Source: Zea mays | Lineage: Eukaryota; Streptophyta; Magnoliopsida; Poales; Poaceae | Assembly: GCF_902167145.1 (NCBI RefSeq) | Contig: NW_023366838.1 | Coordinates: forward strand, 248,001 to 312,000 | Reading direction: 5' to 3' | Length of the DNA: 64,000 bases | In this document: in pieces, positions 27,514-41,314 of the stretch | Numbering within the stretch: the stretch's first letter is position 1 | Layout: each line of letters begins with the position of its first letter | The notes under the pieces: model-generated | The model's input: the letters and a program-made list of their open reading frames with translations, nothing else | Told to the model about the DNA's origin: nothing | Database searches by the model: none | Program-made: the position numbers and the translations under genes

Positions 27514-27515
27514 AT
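27514..27515. other. Orientation switch, minus to plus
   Basis: Minus-orientation CTTGGTCAAAAAT joins plus-orientation GAACGACCATTTTCAATAAT. Only AT is shared by both parents at the join. Confidence 0.85.
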
Positions 27516-29949
27516 GAACGACCATTTTCAATAATACAAGAGGCTAACACCTACGGATTTTTGACAAAGAAATGGTCTCCACCAGAAATCCAAGAATGTG
27601 ATCTATGGCAAGGAAAGATATGTGGGGTGAGGTGTGTGAGCCTCTGGTCGATGATCAATGGCCACAGAACCCCCATTTTTGCCGAAAATAGCCATGAACG
27701 ACCATTTTCAATAATACCGATGGCTAACACCTACGGATTTTTGACCAAGAAACGGTCTCCACCAGAAATCTAAGAATGTGATCTATGGAAAGGAAACATA
27801 TGTGGGGTGAGGTGTACGAGCCTCTGGTCGATGATCAATGGCCACACAACCCCCATTTTTGTCGAATATAGCCATGAACGACCATTTTCAATAATACAGA
27901 AGGCTAACACCTACGGATTTTTGACCAAGAAATCGTCTCCACCAGAAATCCAAGAATATTATCTATGGCAAGGAAACATATGTGGGGTGAGGTGTACGAG
28001 CCTCTGGTCGATGATCAATGGCCACACAACCCCCATTTTTTTTCGAAACTAGCCATGAACGACCATTTTCAATAATACAGAAGGCTAACACGTACGGATT
28101 TTTGACCAAGAAATGGTCTCCACGAGAAATCCAAGATTGTGATCTATGGTAATGAAACATATGTGGGGTGTGGTGTACGAGCCTCTGGTCGAAGATAAAT
28201 GGCCACACAACCCCCAATTTTGTCGAAAATAGCCATGAACGACCATTTTCAATAATACCGAAGGCTAACACATACAAATTTTTGACCAAGAAATGGTCTC
28301 CACCAGAAATCCAAGAATGTGATCTATGGCAAGGAAACATTTGTGGGGTGAGGTGTACGAGCCTCTGGTCGATTATCAATGGCCACACAACCACCATTTT
28401 TGTCGAAATTAGCCATGAACGACTATTTTCAATGACACTGAAGGCTAACACCTACGGATTTTTGACCAAGAACTGGTCTCCACCATAGATCCAAGAATGT
28501 GATATATGGCAAGAAAACATATGTTTAGTGAGGTGTATGAGCCTCTGGTTGAAGATTAATGGCCACACAACCTCCATTTTTGTCGAAAATAGCCATGAAT
28601 GACCATTTTCAATAATACCGAAGGCTAACACCTACGGATTTTTGACCAAGAAATGGTCTCCACCAGAAACCAAGAATGTTATCTATGGCATGGAAACATA
28701 TGTGGGATGAGGTGTATGAGCCTCTGGTCGATGATCAATGGCCACAGAACATCTATTTTGTCGAAAATAGCCATGAACGACCATTTTCAATGACAATGAA
28801 GGCTAACACATTCAGATTTTTGCCCAAGAAATGGTCTCCACCAGAAATCCAAGAATGTGATCTATGGCAAGGAAACATATGTGGGGTGAGGTGTACGAGC
28901 CTCTGGTCGATGATCAATGGCCACACAACCCCCATTTTGTCGAAAATAGCCATGAACGACCATTTTCAATAATACCGAAGGCTAACACGTACGAATTTTT
29001 GACCAAGAAATGGTCTCCACTAGAAATCCAAGAATTTGATCTATGGCAAGAAACATATGTGGGGTGAGATGTACGAGCCTCTGGTTGATGATAAATGGCC
29101 ACACAACCCCCATTTTTGATGAAAATAGCCATGAACGACCATTTTCAATAATACCGAAGGCTAACACCTACGGATTTTTGACCAACAAATGGTCTCCACC
29201 AGAAATTCAAGAATGTGGTCTATGGCAAGGAAACATATGTAGGGTGAGGTGTATGAGCCTTTGGTCGATGATCAATGGCCACACAACCCCCATTTTTGTC
29301 GAAAATAGCTATGAATGACCATTTTCAATAATACCGAAGGCTAACACTTACGGATTTTTGACCAAGAAATGTTCACCACCAGAAATCCAAGAATGTGATT
29401 TATGGCAAGGAAACATATGTGGGGTGAGGTGTACGAGCCTCTGGTCGATAATCAATGGCCACACAACCCCATTTTTGTCGAAAATAGCCATAAATGACCA
29501 TTTTCAATAATACCGAAGGCTAATACGTACGGATTTTTAACCAAGAAATGGTCTCCACCAGAAATCCAAGAATGTGATCTATGGCAAGTAAACATATGTG
29601 GGGTGAGGTGTACGAGCCTCTAGTCGATGATAAATGGCCACACAACCCCCATTTTAGTCGAAAATAGCCATGAACGACCTTTTTCAATAATACCGAAGGC
29701 TAACACCAACAGATTTTTGACCAAGAAATGGTCTCCACGAGAAAACCAAGATTTTGATCTATGGCAATAAAACATATGTGGGGTGAGGTGTACGAGCCTC
29801 TGGTCGATGATCAATGGCCACACAACCCCCATTTTTGTCGAAAATAGCCATGAACGACAATTTTCAATGATACCGAAGGCTAACACCTACGGATTTTTGA
29901 CCAAGAAATGGTCTCCACCAGAAATCCAAGAATGTGATCTATGGCAAGG

Positions 29950-32900
29950 AAACATATGTGGGGTGAGGTGTACGAGCCTCTGGTCGATTATCAATGGCCA
30001 CACAACCCCCATTATTGTCGAAAATAGCCATGAACGACTATTTTCGATGACACTGAAGGCTAACACCTATGGATTTTTGACCAAGAACTGGTCTCCACCA
30101 TAGATCCAAGAATGTGATCTATGGCAAGAAAACATATGTGTAGTGAGGTGTATGAGCCTCTGGTTGAAGATAAATGGCCACACAACCCCCAATTTTGTCG
30201 AAAATAGCCATGAATAACCATTTTCGGATGACAATGAAGGCTAAGACCTATGGATTTTTGACCAAGAAATGGTCTCCGCCATAAATCCAAGAATGTGATC
30301 TATGGCAAGGAAACATATGTGTAGTGAGGTGTATGAGCCTCTGGTCGAAGATCAATGGCCACACAACCCCCATTTGTGTCGAAAAAAGCCATGAATGACC
30401 ATTTTCAATTATACCGAAGGCTAACACGTACGGATTTTTTACCAAGAAATGGTCTCCACCAGAAATCCAAGAATGTGATCTATGGCAAGGAAACATATGT
30501 GGGGTGAGGTGTATGAGCCTCTGGTCGATGATCAATGGCCACACAACCCCCATTTTTGTTGAAAATAGCCATGAACGACCATTTACAATAATACCGAAGG
30601 CTAACACCTACAGATTTTTGACCAAGAAATGGTCTCCACTAGAAATCCAAGAATGTGATCTATGGCAAGGAAACATATGTGGGGTGAGGTGTACGAGCCT
30701 CTGATCGATGATCAATAGCCACACAACCCCCATTTTTGTCGAAAATAGCCATGAACGACCATTTTCAATAATTCCGAAGGCTAACAACTACGGATTTTTG
30801 ACCAAGAAATCGTCTCCACCAGAAATCCAAGAATATGATCTATGGCAAGGAAATATATTTGGGGTGAGGTGTACGAGCCTCTGGTCGATGATCAATGGCC
30901 ACACAACCCCCATTTTTGTCGAAAACAGCCATGAACGACCATTTTCAATAATACCGAAGGCTAACACGTACAAATTTTTGACCAAGAAATGGTCTCCACG
31001 AGAAATCCCAGATTGTGATCTATGGCAATTAAACATATGTGGGGTGAGGTGTACGAGACTCTGGTCGATGATAAATGGCCACACAACCCCCATTTTTGTC
31101 GAAAATAGCCATGAACGACCATTTTCAATAATACCGAAGGCTAACACCTACGAATTTTTGACCAAGAAATGGTCTCCACCAGAAATCCAAGAATGTGATC
31201 TATGGCAAGGAAACATATGTGGGGTGAGGTGTAAAAGCCCCTGGTCGATTATCAATGGCCACACAACCCCCATTTTTGTCGAAAATTGCCATGAACGACT
31301 ATTTTCAATGACACTGAAGGCTAACACCTATGGATTTTTGACCAAGAACTGGTCTCCACCATAGATCCAAGAATGTGATCTATGGCAAGAAAACATATGT
31401 GTAGTGAGGTGTATCAGCCTCTGGTTGAAGATAAATGGCCACACAACCCCCATTTTTTTCGAAAATAGCCATGAATGACCATTTTCAATAATACCGAAGG
31501 CTAACACATTCGGTTTTTTGCCCAAGAAATGGTCTCCACCAGAAATCCAAAAATGTGATCTATGTCAAGGAAAAATATGTGGGGTGAGGTGTATGAGCCT
31601 CTGGTCGATGATCAATGGCCACAGAACCTCTATTTTGTCAAAAATAGCCATGAACGGCCATTTTCAATAATACCGAAGGCTAACACGTACGGATTTTTGA
31701 CCAAGAAATGGTCTCCACCAGAAATCCAAGAATGTGATCTACGACAAGGAAACATATGTGGGTGAGGTGTACAAGCCTCTGGTCGATGATCAATGGCCAC
31801 ACAACCCCCATTTTGTCGAAAATAGCCATGAACGACCATTTTCAATAATACCGAAGGCTAACACGTACGAATTTTTGACCAAGAAATGGTCTCCACCAGA
31901 AATCCAAGAGTGTGCTCTATGGCAAGGAAACATATGTGGGGTGAGGTGTACGAGCCTCTGGTCAATGATAAATGGCCACACAACCCCCATTTTTGATGAA
32001 AATAGCCATGAACGACCATTTTCAATAATACCGGAAGCTAACACCTACGGATTTTTGACCAACAAATGGTCTACACCAGAAATCCAAGAATGTGGTCTAT
32101 GGCAAGGAAACATATGTGGGGTGAGGTGTATGAGCCTTTGGTCGATGATCAATGGCCACACAACCCCCATTTTTGTCGAAAATAGCCATGAACGACCATT
32201 TTCAATAATACCAAAGGCTAACACCTACGGATTTTTGACCAAGAAATGGTCACCACCAGAAATCCAAGAATGTGATCTATGGCAAGGAAACACATGTGGG
32301 GTGAGGTGTATGAGCCTTTGGTCGATGATCAATTGCCACACAACCCCCATTTTTGTCGAAAATAGCCATGAACGACCATTTTCAATAATACGGAAGGCTA
32401 ACACCTACGGATTTTTGGCCAAGAAATGGTCTCCACCAGAAATTTAAGAATGTGATATATGGCAAGGAAACTTATGTGGGGTGAGGTGTACGATCCTCTG
32501 GTCGATGATCAATGGCGACACAACCCCCATTTTTGTCGAAAATAGCCATGAATGACCATTTTCAATGACACTGAAAGCTAACACCTACGAATTTTTGACC
32601 AACAAATGGTCTCCACGAGAAATCCAAGATTCTGATCTATGGCAAGAAAACATATGTGGGGTGAAGTGTACGAGCCTCTGGTCGATGATCAATGGCCACA
32701 CAACCCCCATTTTTGTCGAAAATAGCCATGAACGACCATTTTCAATGACACTGAAGGCTAACACCTATGGATTTTTGACCAAGAAATGGTCTCCACCATA
32801 AATCCAAGAATGTGATCTATGGCAAGGAAACATATGTGTAGTGAGGTGTATGAGCCTCTGGTCGAAGATCAATGGCCACACAACCCCCATTTGTGTCGAA

Positions 32901-33340
32901 AATAGCCATGAATGACCATTTTCAATAATACTGAAGGCTAACACGTACGGATTTTTGACCAAGAAATGGTCTCCACCAGAAATCCAAGAATGTGATCTAT
33001 GGCAAGGAAACATATGTGGGGTGAATTGTACGAGCCTCCGGTCGATGATAAATGGCCACACAACCCCCATTTTAGTCAAAAATAGCCATGAACGACCATT
33101 TTCAATAATACCGAAGGCTAACACCAACAGATTTTTGACCAAGAAATGGTCTCCTCTAGAAATCCAAGAATGTGATCTATGGCAAGAAAACATATGTGGG
33201 GTGAAGTGTACGAGCCTCTGGTCGATGATCAATGGCCACACAACCCCCATTTTTGTCGAAAATAGCCATGAACGACCATTTTCAATGACACTGAAGGCTA
33301 ACACCTATGGATTTTTGACCAAGAAATGGTCTCCACCATA
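29950..33340 (+). repeat. Diverged copy of 4,140-8,170 some 25 kb away
   Basis: The order of rare monomers matches at offsets near 24,991, shifting to 25,170 (one monomer) further right. They are CCATAGATCC after GACCAAGAACTGG, ACATTCGG with TTTTTGCCC or TTTTTTGCCC, CTATGTCAAGGAAA, AGAACCTCTATTTTGTC, the short GTGGGTGAGG, GTGTGCTCTA, TTGATGAAAATAGC and GGAAACACATGTGG. Base differences and at least one monomer gain separate the two, so this is an older duplication. Confidence 0.72.
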
Positions 33341-35105
33341 AATCCAAGAATGTGATCTATGGCAAGGAAACATAAGTGTAGTGAGGTGTATGAGCCTCTG
33401 GTCGAAGATCAATGGCCACACAACCCCCATTTTTGTCGAAAATGGCCATGAATGACCATTTTCAATAATACCGAAGGCTAACACGTACGGATTTTTGACC
33501 AAGAAATGGTCTCCACCAGAAATCCAAGAATGTGATCTATGGCAAGGAAACTTATGTGGGGTGAATTGTACGAGCCTCTGGTCAATGATAAATGGCCACA
33601 CAACCCCCATTTTAGTCGAAAATAGCCATGAACGACCATTTTCAATAATACCGAAGGCTAACACCAACAAATTTTTGACCAAGAAATGGTCTCCTCCAGA
33701 AATCCAAGAATGTGATCTATGGCAAGAAAACATATGTGGGGTGAAGTGTACGAGCCTCTGGTCGATGATCAATGGCCACACAACCCCCATTTTTGTCGAA
33801 AATAGCCATGAACGACCATTTTCAATGACACTAAAGGCTAACACCTATGGATTTCTGACCAAGAAATGGTCTCCACCATAAATCCAAGAATGTGATCTAT
33901 GGCAAGGAAACATATGTGTAGTGAGGTGTATGAGCCTCTCGTCGAAGATCAATGGCCACACAACCCCCATTTTTGTCGAAAATAGCCATGAATGACCATT
34001 TTCAAAAATTCCGAAGGCTAACACATTCGGATTTTTTCCCAAAAAATGGTCTCCACCAGAAATCCAAGAATGTGATCTATGGTAAGGAAACATATGTGGG
34101 GTGAGGTGTACGAGACTCTGGTCGATGATCAATGGCCACACAACCCCCATTTTGTCAAAAATAGCCATGAACGACCATTTTCAATAATACCGAAGGCTAA
34201 CACGTACGAATTTTTGACCAAGAAATGGTCTCCACCAGAAATCCAAGAATGTGATCTATGGCAAAGAAACATATGTGGGTGAGGTTTACGAGCCTCTAGT
34301 TGATGATAGATGGCCACACAACCCCCATTTTTGATGAAAATAGCCATGAGCGACCATTTTCAATAATACTAGAGGCTAACACCTACGGATTTATGACTAA
34401 GAAATGGTCTCCACCAGAAATCCAAGAATGTTATCTATGGCAAGAAAACATATGTGGGGTGAGGTGTATGAGCCTCTGGTCGATGATCAATGGCCACACA
34501 ACCCCCATTTTTGTCGAAAATAGCCATGAACGACCATATTCAATAATACCGAAGGCTAACACCTACGGATTTTTGACCAAGAAATGGTCTCCAACAGAAA
34601 TCCAAGAATGTGATCTACGGCAAGGAAACATATGTGGGGTGAGGTGTACGAGCCTCTAGTCGATGATCAATGGCCACACAACCCCTATTTTTGTCGAAAA
34701 TAGCCATGAACAACCATTTTCAATGACACTGAAGGCTAACAACTACGAATTTTTGACCAAAAAATGGTCTCCACCATAAATCCAAGAATGTGATCTATGG
34801 CAAGGAAACATATGTGGGTTGAGGTGTACGAGCCTCTGGTCGATGATCAATGGCCACACAACCCTAATTTTTGTCGAAAATAGCCATGAACGACCATTTT
34901 CAATGACACTGAGGCTAACACATTCGGATTTTTGACCAAAAAATGGTCTCCACCAGAAAGCAAATAATGTGATCTATGGCAAGGAAACATATGTGGGGTG
35001 AGGTTTACGAGCCTCTGGTTGATGATCATTGGCCACACAACCCCCATTTTTATCGAAAATAGCCATGAATGACCATTTTCAATAATACTGAAGGCTAACA
35101 CGTAC
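32950..35105 (+). repeat. 2,157-bp tandem duplication, copy A (twelve monomers)
   Basis: Aligns with 35,107-37,260 at an offset of 2,157 bp (12 x 180 less 3). Shared markers in order include GTGAATTGTACGAGCCTCCG, ATTTTTTCCCA, the short GTGGGTGAGGTTTACG, CTCCAACAGAAATCC, and CACTGAGGCTAACAC (two bases short, 34,909 and about 37,062). More differences than in the 1,620- and 3,006-bp duplications, including a deletion in copy B at 36,419, so it looks older. Confidence 0.8.
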
Positions 35106-35106
35106 A

Positions 35107-37260
35107 GATTTTTGACCAAGAAATGGTCTCCACCAGAAATCCAAGAATGTGATCTATGGCAAGGAAACATATGTGGGGTGAATTGTACGAGCCTCCGGTC
35201 GATGATAAATGGCCACACAACCCCCATTTTAGTCGAAAATAGCCATGAACGACCATTTTCAATAATACCGAAGGCTAACACCAACAAATTTTTGACCAAG
35301 AAATGGTCTCCTCTAGAAATCCAAGAATGTGATCTATGGCAAGAAAACATATGTGGGGTGAAGTGTACGAGCCTCTGGTCGATGATCAATGGCCACACAA
35401 CCCCTATTTTTGTCGAAAATAGCCATGAACGACCATTTTCAATGACACTGAAGGCTAACACCTATGGATTTTTGACCAAGAAATGGTCTCCACAATAAAT
35501 CCAAGAATGTGATCTATGGCAAGGAAACATAAGTGTAGTGAGGTGTATGAGCCTTTGGTCGAAGATCAATGGCAACACAACCCCCATTTTTGTCGAAAAT
35601 GGCCATGAATGACCATTTTCAATAATACCGAAGGCTAATACGTACGGATTTTTGACCAAGAAATGGTCTCCACCAGAAATCCAAGAATGTGATCTATGGC
35701 AAGGAAACATATGTGGGGTGAATTGTACGAGCCTCTGGTCGATGATAAATGGCCACACAACCCCCATTTTAGTCGAAAATAGCCATGAACGACCATTTTC
35801 AATAATACCGAAGGCTAACACCAACAAATTTTTCACCAAGAAATGGTCTCCTCCAGAAATCCAAGAATGTGATCTATGGCAAGAAAACATATGTGGGGTG
35901 AAGTGTACGAGCCTCTGGTCGATGATCAATGGCCACACAACCCCCATTTTTGTCGAAAATAGCCATGAAGGACCATTTTCAATGACACTAAAGGCTAACA
36001 CCTACGGATTTCTGACCAAGAAATGGTCTCGACCATAAATCCAAGAATGTGATCTATGGCAAGGAAACATATGTGTAGTGAGGTGTATGAGCCTCTGGTC
36101 GAAGATCAATGGCCACACAACCCCCATTTTTGTCGAAAATAGCCATGAATGACCATTTTCAAAAATACCGAAGGCTAACACATTCGGATTTTTTCCCAAG
36201 AAATGGTCTCCACCAGAAATCCAAGAATGTGATCTATGGCAAGGAAACATATGTGGGGTGAGGTGTACGAGCCTCTGGTCGATGATCAATGGCCACACAA
36301 CCCCCATTTTGTCGAAAATAGCCATGAACGACCATTTTCAATAATACCGAAGGCTAACACGTACGAATTTTTGACCAAGAAATGGTCTCCACTAGAAATC
36401 CACGAATGTGATCTATGGCAAACATATCTGGGTGAGGTTTACGAGCCTCTAGTCGATGATAGATGGCCACACAACCCCCATTTTTGATGAAAATAGCCAT
36501 GAGCGACCATTTTCAATAATACTAGAGGCTAACACCTACGGATTTTTGACTAAGAAATGGTCTCCACCAGAAATCCAAGAATGTGATCTATGGCAAGGAA
36601 ACATATGTGGGGTGAGGTGTATGAGCCTCTGGTCGATGATCAATGGCCACACAACGCCCATTTTTGTCGAAAATAGCCATGAATGACCATTTTCAATAAT
36701 ACCAAAGGCTAACACCTACAGATTTTTGACCAAGAAATGGTCTCCAACAGAAATCCAAGAATCTGATCTACGACAAGGAAACATATGTGGGGTGAGGTGT
36801 ACGAGCCTCTAGTCGATGATCAATGGCCACACAACCCCTATTTTTGTCGAAAATAGCCATGAACAACCATTTTCAATGACACTGAAGGCTAACAACAACG
36901 GATTTTTTACCAAAAAATGGTCTCCACCATAAATCCAAGAATGTGATCTATGGCAAGGAAACATATGTGGCTTGAGGTGTACGAGCCTCTGGTCGATGAT
37001 CAATGGCCACACAACCCTAATTTTTGTCGCAAATAGCCATGAACGACCATTTTCAATGACACTGAGGCTAACACATTCGGATTTTTGACCAAAAAATGGT
37101 CTCCACCAGAAATCAAAGAATGTGATCTATGGAAAGGAAACATATGTGGGGTGAGGTTTACGAGCCTCTGGTTGATGATGATTGGCCACACAAACCCCAT
37201 TTTTGTCGAAAATAGCCATGAATGACCATTTTCAATAATACTGAAGGCTAACACGTACGG
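35107..37260 (+). repeat. 2,157-bp tandem duplication, copy B
   Basis: Direct neighbour of copy A. At 36,416-36,435 the text CTATGGCAAACATATCTGGG lacks the GGAAA between CAA and CATATG seen in copy A. After about 37,258 the downstream sequence no longer follows copy A (GTGAGGTGTATGAGC instead of GTGAATTGTACGAGC), which marks the end of the duplicated unit. Confidence 0.79.
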
Positions 37261-38309
37261 ATTTTTGACCAAGAAATGGTCTGCACCAGAAATCCAAGAA
37301 TGTGATCTATGGCAAGGAAACATATGTGGGGTGAGGTGTATGAGCCTCTGGTCGATGATAAATGGCCACACAACCCCCATTTTAGTCGAAAATAGCCATG
37401 AACGACCATTTTCAATAATACCGAAGGCTAACACCAACAGATTTTTGACCAAGAAATGGTCTCCACCAGAGATCCTAGAATGTGATCTCTGGCAAAAAAA
37501 CATATGTGGGGTGAAGTGTACGAGCCTTTGGTCGATGATCAATGGCCACACAAACCCCATTTTTGTCGAAACTAGCCATGAACGACCATTTTCAATGACA
37601 CTGAAGGCTAACACCAACGGATTTTTGACCAAGAAATGGTCTCCACAATAAATCCAAGAATGTGATCTATGGCAAGGAAACATATGTGTAGTGAGGTGTA
37701 TGAGCCTTTGGTCGAATATCAATGGCCACACAACCCCCATTTTTGTCGAAAATAGCCATGAACGACCATTTTCAATAGTACCGAAGGCTAAAACATTCAG
37801 ATTTTGACCAAGAAATGGTCTCCACCAGAAATCAAAGAATGTGATCTATGGCTAGGAAACATATGTGGGTGAGGTTTATGAGCCTCTAGTCGATGATCAA
37901 TGGCCACACAACCCCCATTTTTGTCGAAAATAGCCATGAATGACCATTTTCAAAAATACTGAAGGCTAACACGTACAGATTTTTTGACCAATAAATGGTC
38001 TCCACCGGAAATCCAAGAATGTGATCTATGGCAAGGAAACATATGTGGGGTGAGGTGTACGAGCCTCTGGTCGATGATCATTGGCCACACAACCCCCATT
38101 TTTGTCGAAAATAGCCATGAATGACCATATTCAATAATACCGAAGGCTAACACGTACAAATTTTTGACCAAGAAATGGTCTCCACCAGAAATCCAAGAAT
38201 GTGATCTATGGCAAGGAAACATATGTGGGGTGAGGTGTACGAGCCTCTGGTCGATGATCATTGGCCACACAACCCCCATTTTTGTCGAAAATAGCCATGA
38301 ACGACCATT

Positions 38310-40360
38310 TTCAATAATACTGAAGGCTAACACGTACGAGTTTTTGACCAAGAAATGGTCTCCACCAGAAATCCAAGAATGTGATCTATGGCAAGGAAAC
38401 ATATGTGGGTGAGGTTTATGAGCCTCTAGTCGATGATAAATGGCCACACAACCCCCATTTTTTTTGAAAATAGCCATGAACAACCATTTTCAAGAATACT
38501 AGAGGCTAACACCTACGGATTTTTGACCAAGAAATGGTCTCCACTAGAAATCCAAGAATGTGATCTATGGCAAGGAAACATATGTGGGGTGAGGTGTATG
38601 AGCCTCTGGTCGATGATCAATGGCCACACAACCCCCATTTTTGTCGAAAATAGCCATGAACGACCATTTTCAATAATACCGAAGGCTAACACCTACGGAT
38701 TTTTGACCAAGAAATGGTCTCCACCAGAAATCCAATAATGTGATCTACGGCAAGGAAACATATGTGGGGTGAGGTGTACGAGCCTCTGGTCGATGATCAA
38801 TGGCCACACAACCCTAATTTTTGTCGAAAATAGCCATGAACGACCATTTTCAATGACACTGAAGGCTAACACCTACGAATTTTTGACCAAGAAATGGTCT
38901 CCACCATAAATCCAAGAATGTGATCTATGGCAAGGAAACATATGTGTAGTGAGGTGTATGAGCCTCTGGTCGAAGATCAATGGCCACACAACCCCCATTT
39001 TTGTCGAAAATAGCCATGAATGACCATTTTCAAAAATACCAAAGGCTAACACATTCGGATTTTTGCCCAAGAAATGGTCTCCACCAGAAATCCAAGAATG
39101 TGATCTATGGCAAGGAAACATATGTCGGGTGAGGTGTACGAGCCTCTGGTCGATGATCAATGGCCACACAACCCCCATTTTGCCGATAGCCATGAACGAC
39201 CATTTTTAATAATACCGAAGGCTAACACGTACGAGTTTTTGACCAAGAAATGGTCTCCACCAGAAATCCAAGAATGTGATCTATGGCAAGGAAACTTATG
39301 TGGGGTGAGGTTTATGAGCCTCTAGTCGATGATAAATGGCCACACAACCCCCATTTTTTATGAAAATAGCCATGAGCGACCATTTTCAATAATACTAGAG
39401 GCTAACACCTATGGATTTTTGACCAAGAAATGGTCTCGACCAGAAATCCAAGAATGTGATCTATGGCAAGGAAACATATGTGGGGTTAGGTGTATGAGCC
39501 TCTGGTCGATGATCAATGGCCACACAACCCTTATTTTTGTCGAAAATAGCCATGAACGACCATTTTCAATAATACCGAAGGCTAACACATACGGATTTTT
39601 GACCAAGAAATGGTCTTCACCAGAAATCCAAGAATGTGATCTACGGCAAGGAAACATATGTGGGCTGAGGTGTATGAGCCTCTGGTCGACGATCAATGGC
39701 CACACAACCCTAATTTTTGTCGAAAATAGCCATGAACGACCATTTTCAATGACACTGAAGGCTAACACCTATGGATTCTTGACCAAGAAATGGTCTCCAC
39801 CATAAATCCAAGAATGTGATCTATGGCAAGGAAACATATGTGTAGTGAGGTGTATGAGCCTCTAGTCTAAGATCAATGTCCACACAACCCCCATTTTTGT
39901 CGAAAATAGCCATGAATGACCATTTTTCAAAAATACCAAAGGCTAACACATTCGGATTATTGCCCAAGAAATGGTCTCCACCAGAAATCCAAGAATGTGA
40001 TCTATGGCAAGGAAACATATGTGGGGTGAGGTGTACGAGAATCTGGTCGATGATCAATGGCCACACAACCCCCATTTTGCCGAAAATAGCCATGAACGAC
40101 CATTTTCAATAATACCGAAGCCTAACACGTACGAGTTTTTGACCAAGAAATGGTCTCCACCAGTAATACAAGAATGTGATCTATGGCAAGGAAACATATG
40201 CGGGGTGAGGTTTATGAGCCTCTAGTCGATGATAAATGGCCACACAACCCCCATTTTTTATGAAAATTGCCATGAGCGACCATTTTCAATAATACTAGAG
40301 GCTAACACCTACGGATTTTTGACCAAGAAATGGTCTCCACCAGAAATCCAAGAATGTGAT
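38310..40360 (+). repeat. Segmental repeat, 4.85-kb spacing, copy A
   Basis: Matches about 43,160-45,210 at offset 4,848, shifting to 4,851 after a private 3-bp deletion in copy A at about 39,186 (CCGATAGCC for CCGAAAATAGCC). Shared rare variants in order are ATTTTTTTTGAAAATAGCC, CCAATAATGTG, GTGGGGTTAGG, CCCTTATTTTTG, GTGGGCTGAGG, TTCGGATTATTGCCC and CGAGAATCTGG. The two blocks clearly share an ancestor but are not adjacent. Confidence 0.8.
38853..39748 (+). repeat. ~900-bp pentamer higher-order repeat unit
   Basis: Five monomer types in fixed order. P1: ATGACACTGAAGG, CCATAAATCC, GTAGTGAGG, CGAAGATC. P2: GAATGACC, CAAAAATACC, ACATTCGGATTTTTGCCC. P3: CGTACGAGTTTTTGACC with TTTATGAGCCTCTAGTCG. 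P4: TTTTTTATGAAAATAGCC, GAGCGACC, ATACTAGAGGC. P5: GATCTACGGCAAGG, GTCGACGATC, CCCTAATTTTTG. Then P1 again. This unit is 896 bp because of small indels. Confidence 0.8.
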
Positions 40361-41314
40361 CTATGGCAAGGAAACATATGTGTAGTGAGGTGTATGAGCC
40401 TCTGGTCGAAGATCAATGGCCACACAACCCCCATTTTTGTCGAAAATAGCCATGAATGACCATTTTCAAAAATACCGAAGGCTAACACATTCGGATTTTT
40501 TCCCAAGAAATGGTCTCCACCAGAAATCCAAGAATGTGATCTATGGCAAGGAAACATATGTGGGGTGAGGTGTACGAGCCTCTGGTCGATGATCAATGGC
40601 CACACAACCCCCATTTTGTCGAAAATAGCCATGAACGACCATTTTCAATAATACCGAAGGCTAACACGTACGAATTTTTGACCAAGAAATGGTCTCCACC
40701 AGAAATCCAAGAATATGATCTATGGCAAAGAAACATATCTGGGTGAGGTTCACGAGCCTCTAGTCGAAGATAGATGGCCACACAACCCCCATTTTTGATG
40801 AAAATAGCCATGAGCGACCATTTTCAATAATACTAGAGGCTAACACCTACGAATTTTTGACTAAGAAATGGTCTCCACCAGAAATCCAAGAATGTGATCT
40901 ATGGCAAGTAAACATATGTGGGGTGAGGTGTATGAACCTCTGGTCGATGATCAATGGCCACACAACCCCCATTTTTGTCGAAAATAGCCATGAACGACCA
41001 TTTTCAATAATACCGAAGGCTAACACGTACGGATTTTTGACCAAGAAATGGTCTCCACCAGATATCCAAGAATGTCATCTATGGCAAGGAAACATATGTG
41101 GGGTGAGGTGTATGAGCCTCTGGTCGATGACAAATGGCCACACAACCCCCATTTTTTTGAAAATAGCCATGAACAACCATTTTCAATAATAATAAAGGCT
41201 AACACCTACGGATTTTTGACCAAGAAATGGTCTCCACTAGAAATCCAAGAATGTGATCTATGGCAAGGAAACATATGTGGGGTGAGGTGTATGAGCCTCT
41301 GGTCGATGATCAAT

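Larger units (their letters stand above)
19331..27515 (-). repeat. knob180 block 2, minus orientation
   Basis: Monomers appear as their reverse complement, for example GTGTTAGCCTTC, GGTGGAGACCATTTCTTGG and CCCCACATATGTTTCC in order. The variant order between about 22,600 and 26,900 mirrors block 1 between about 4,600 and 10,300 with some monomers gained or lost. The part 19,331-20,370 mirrors sequence near 57,690-58,710 and 47,190-48,200. It ends with a monomer carrying a 26-bp deletion (27,410) just before the switch at 27,515. Confidence 0.91.
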
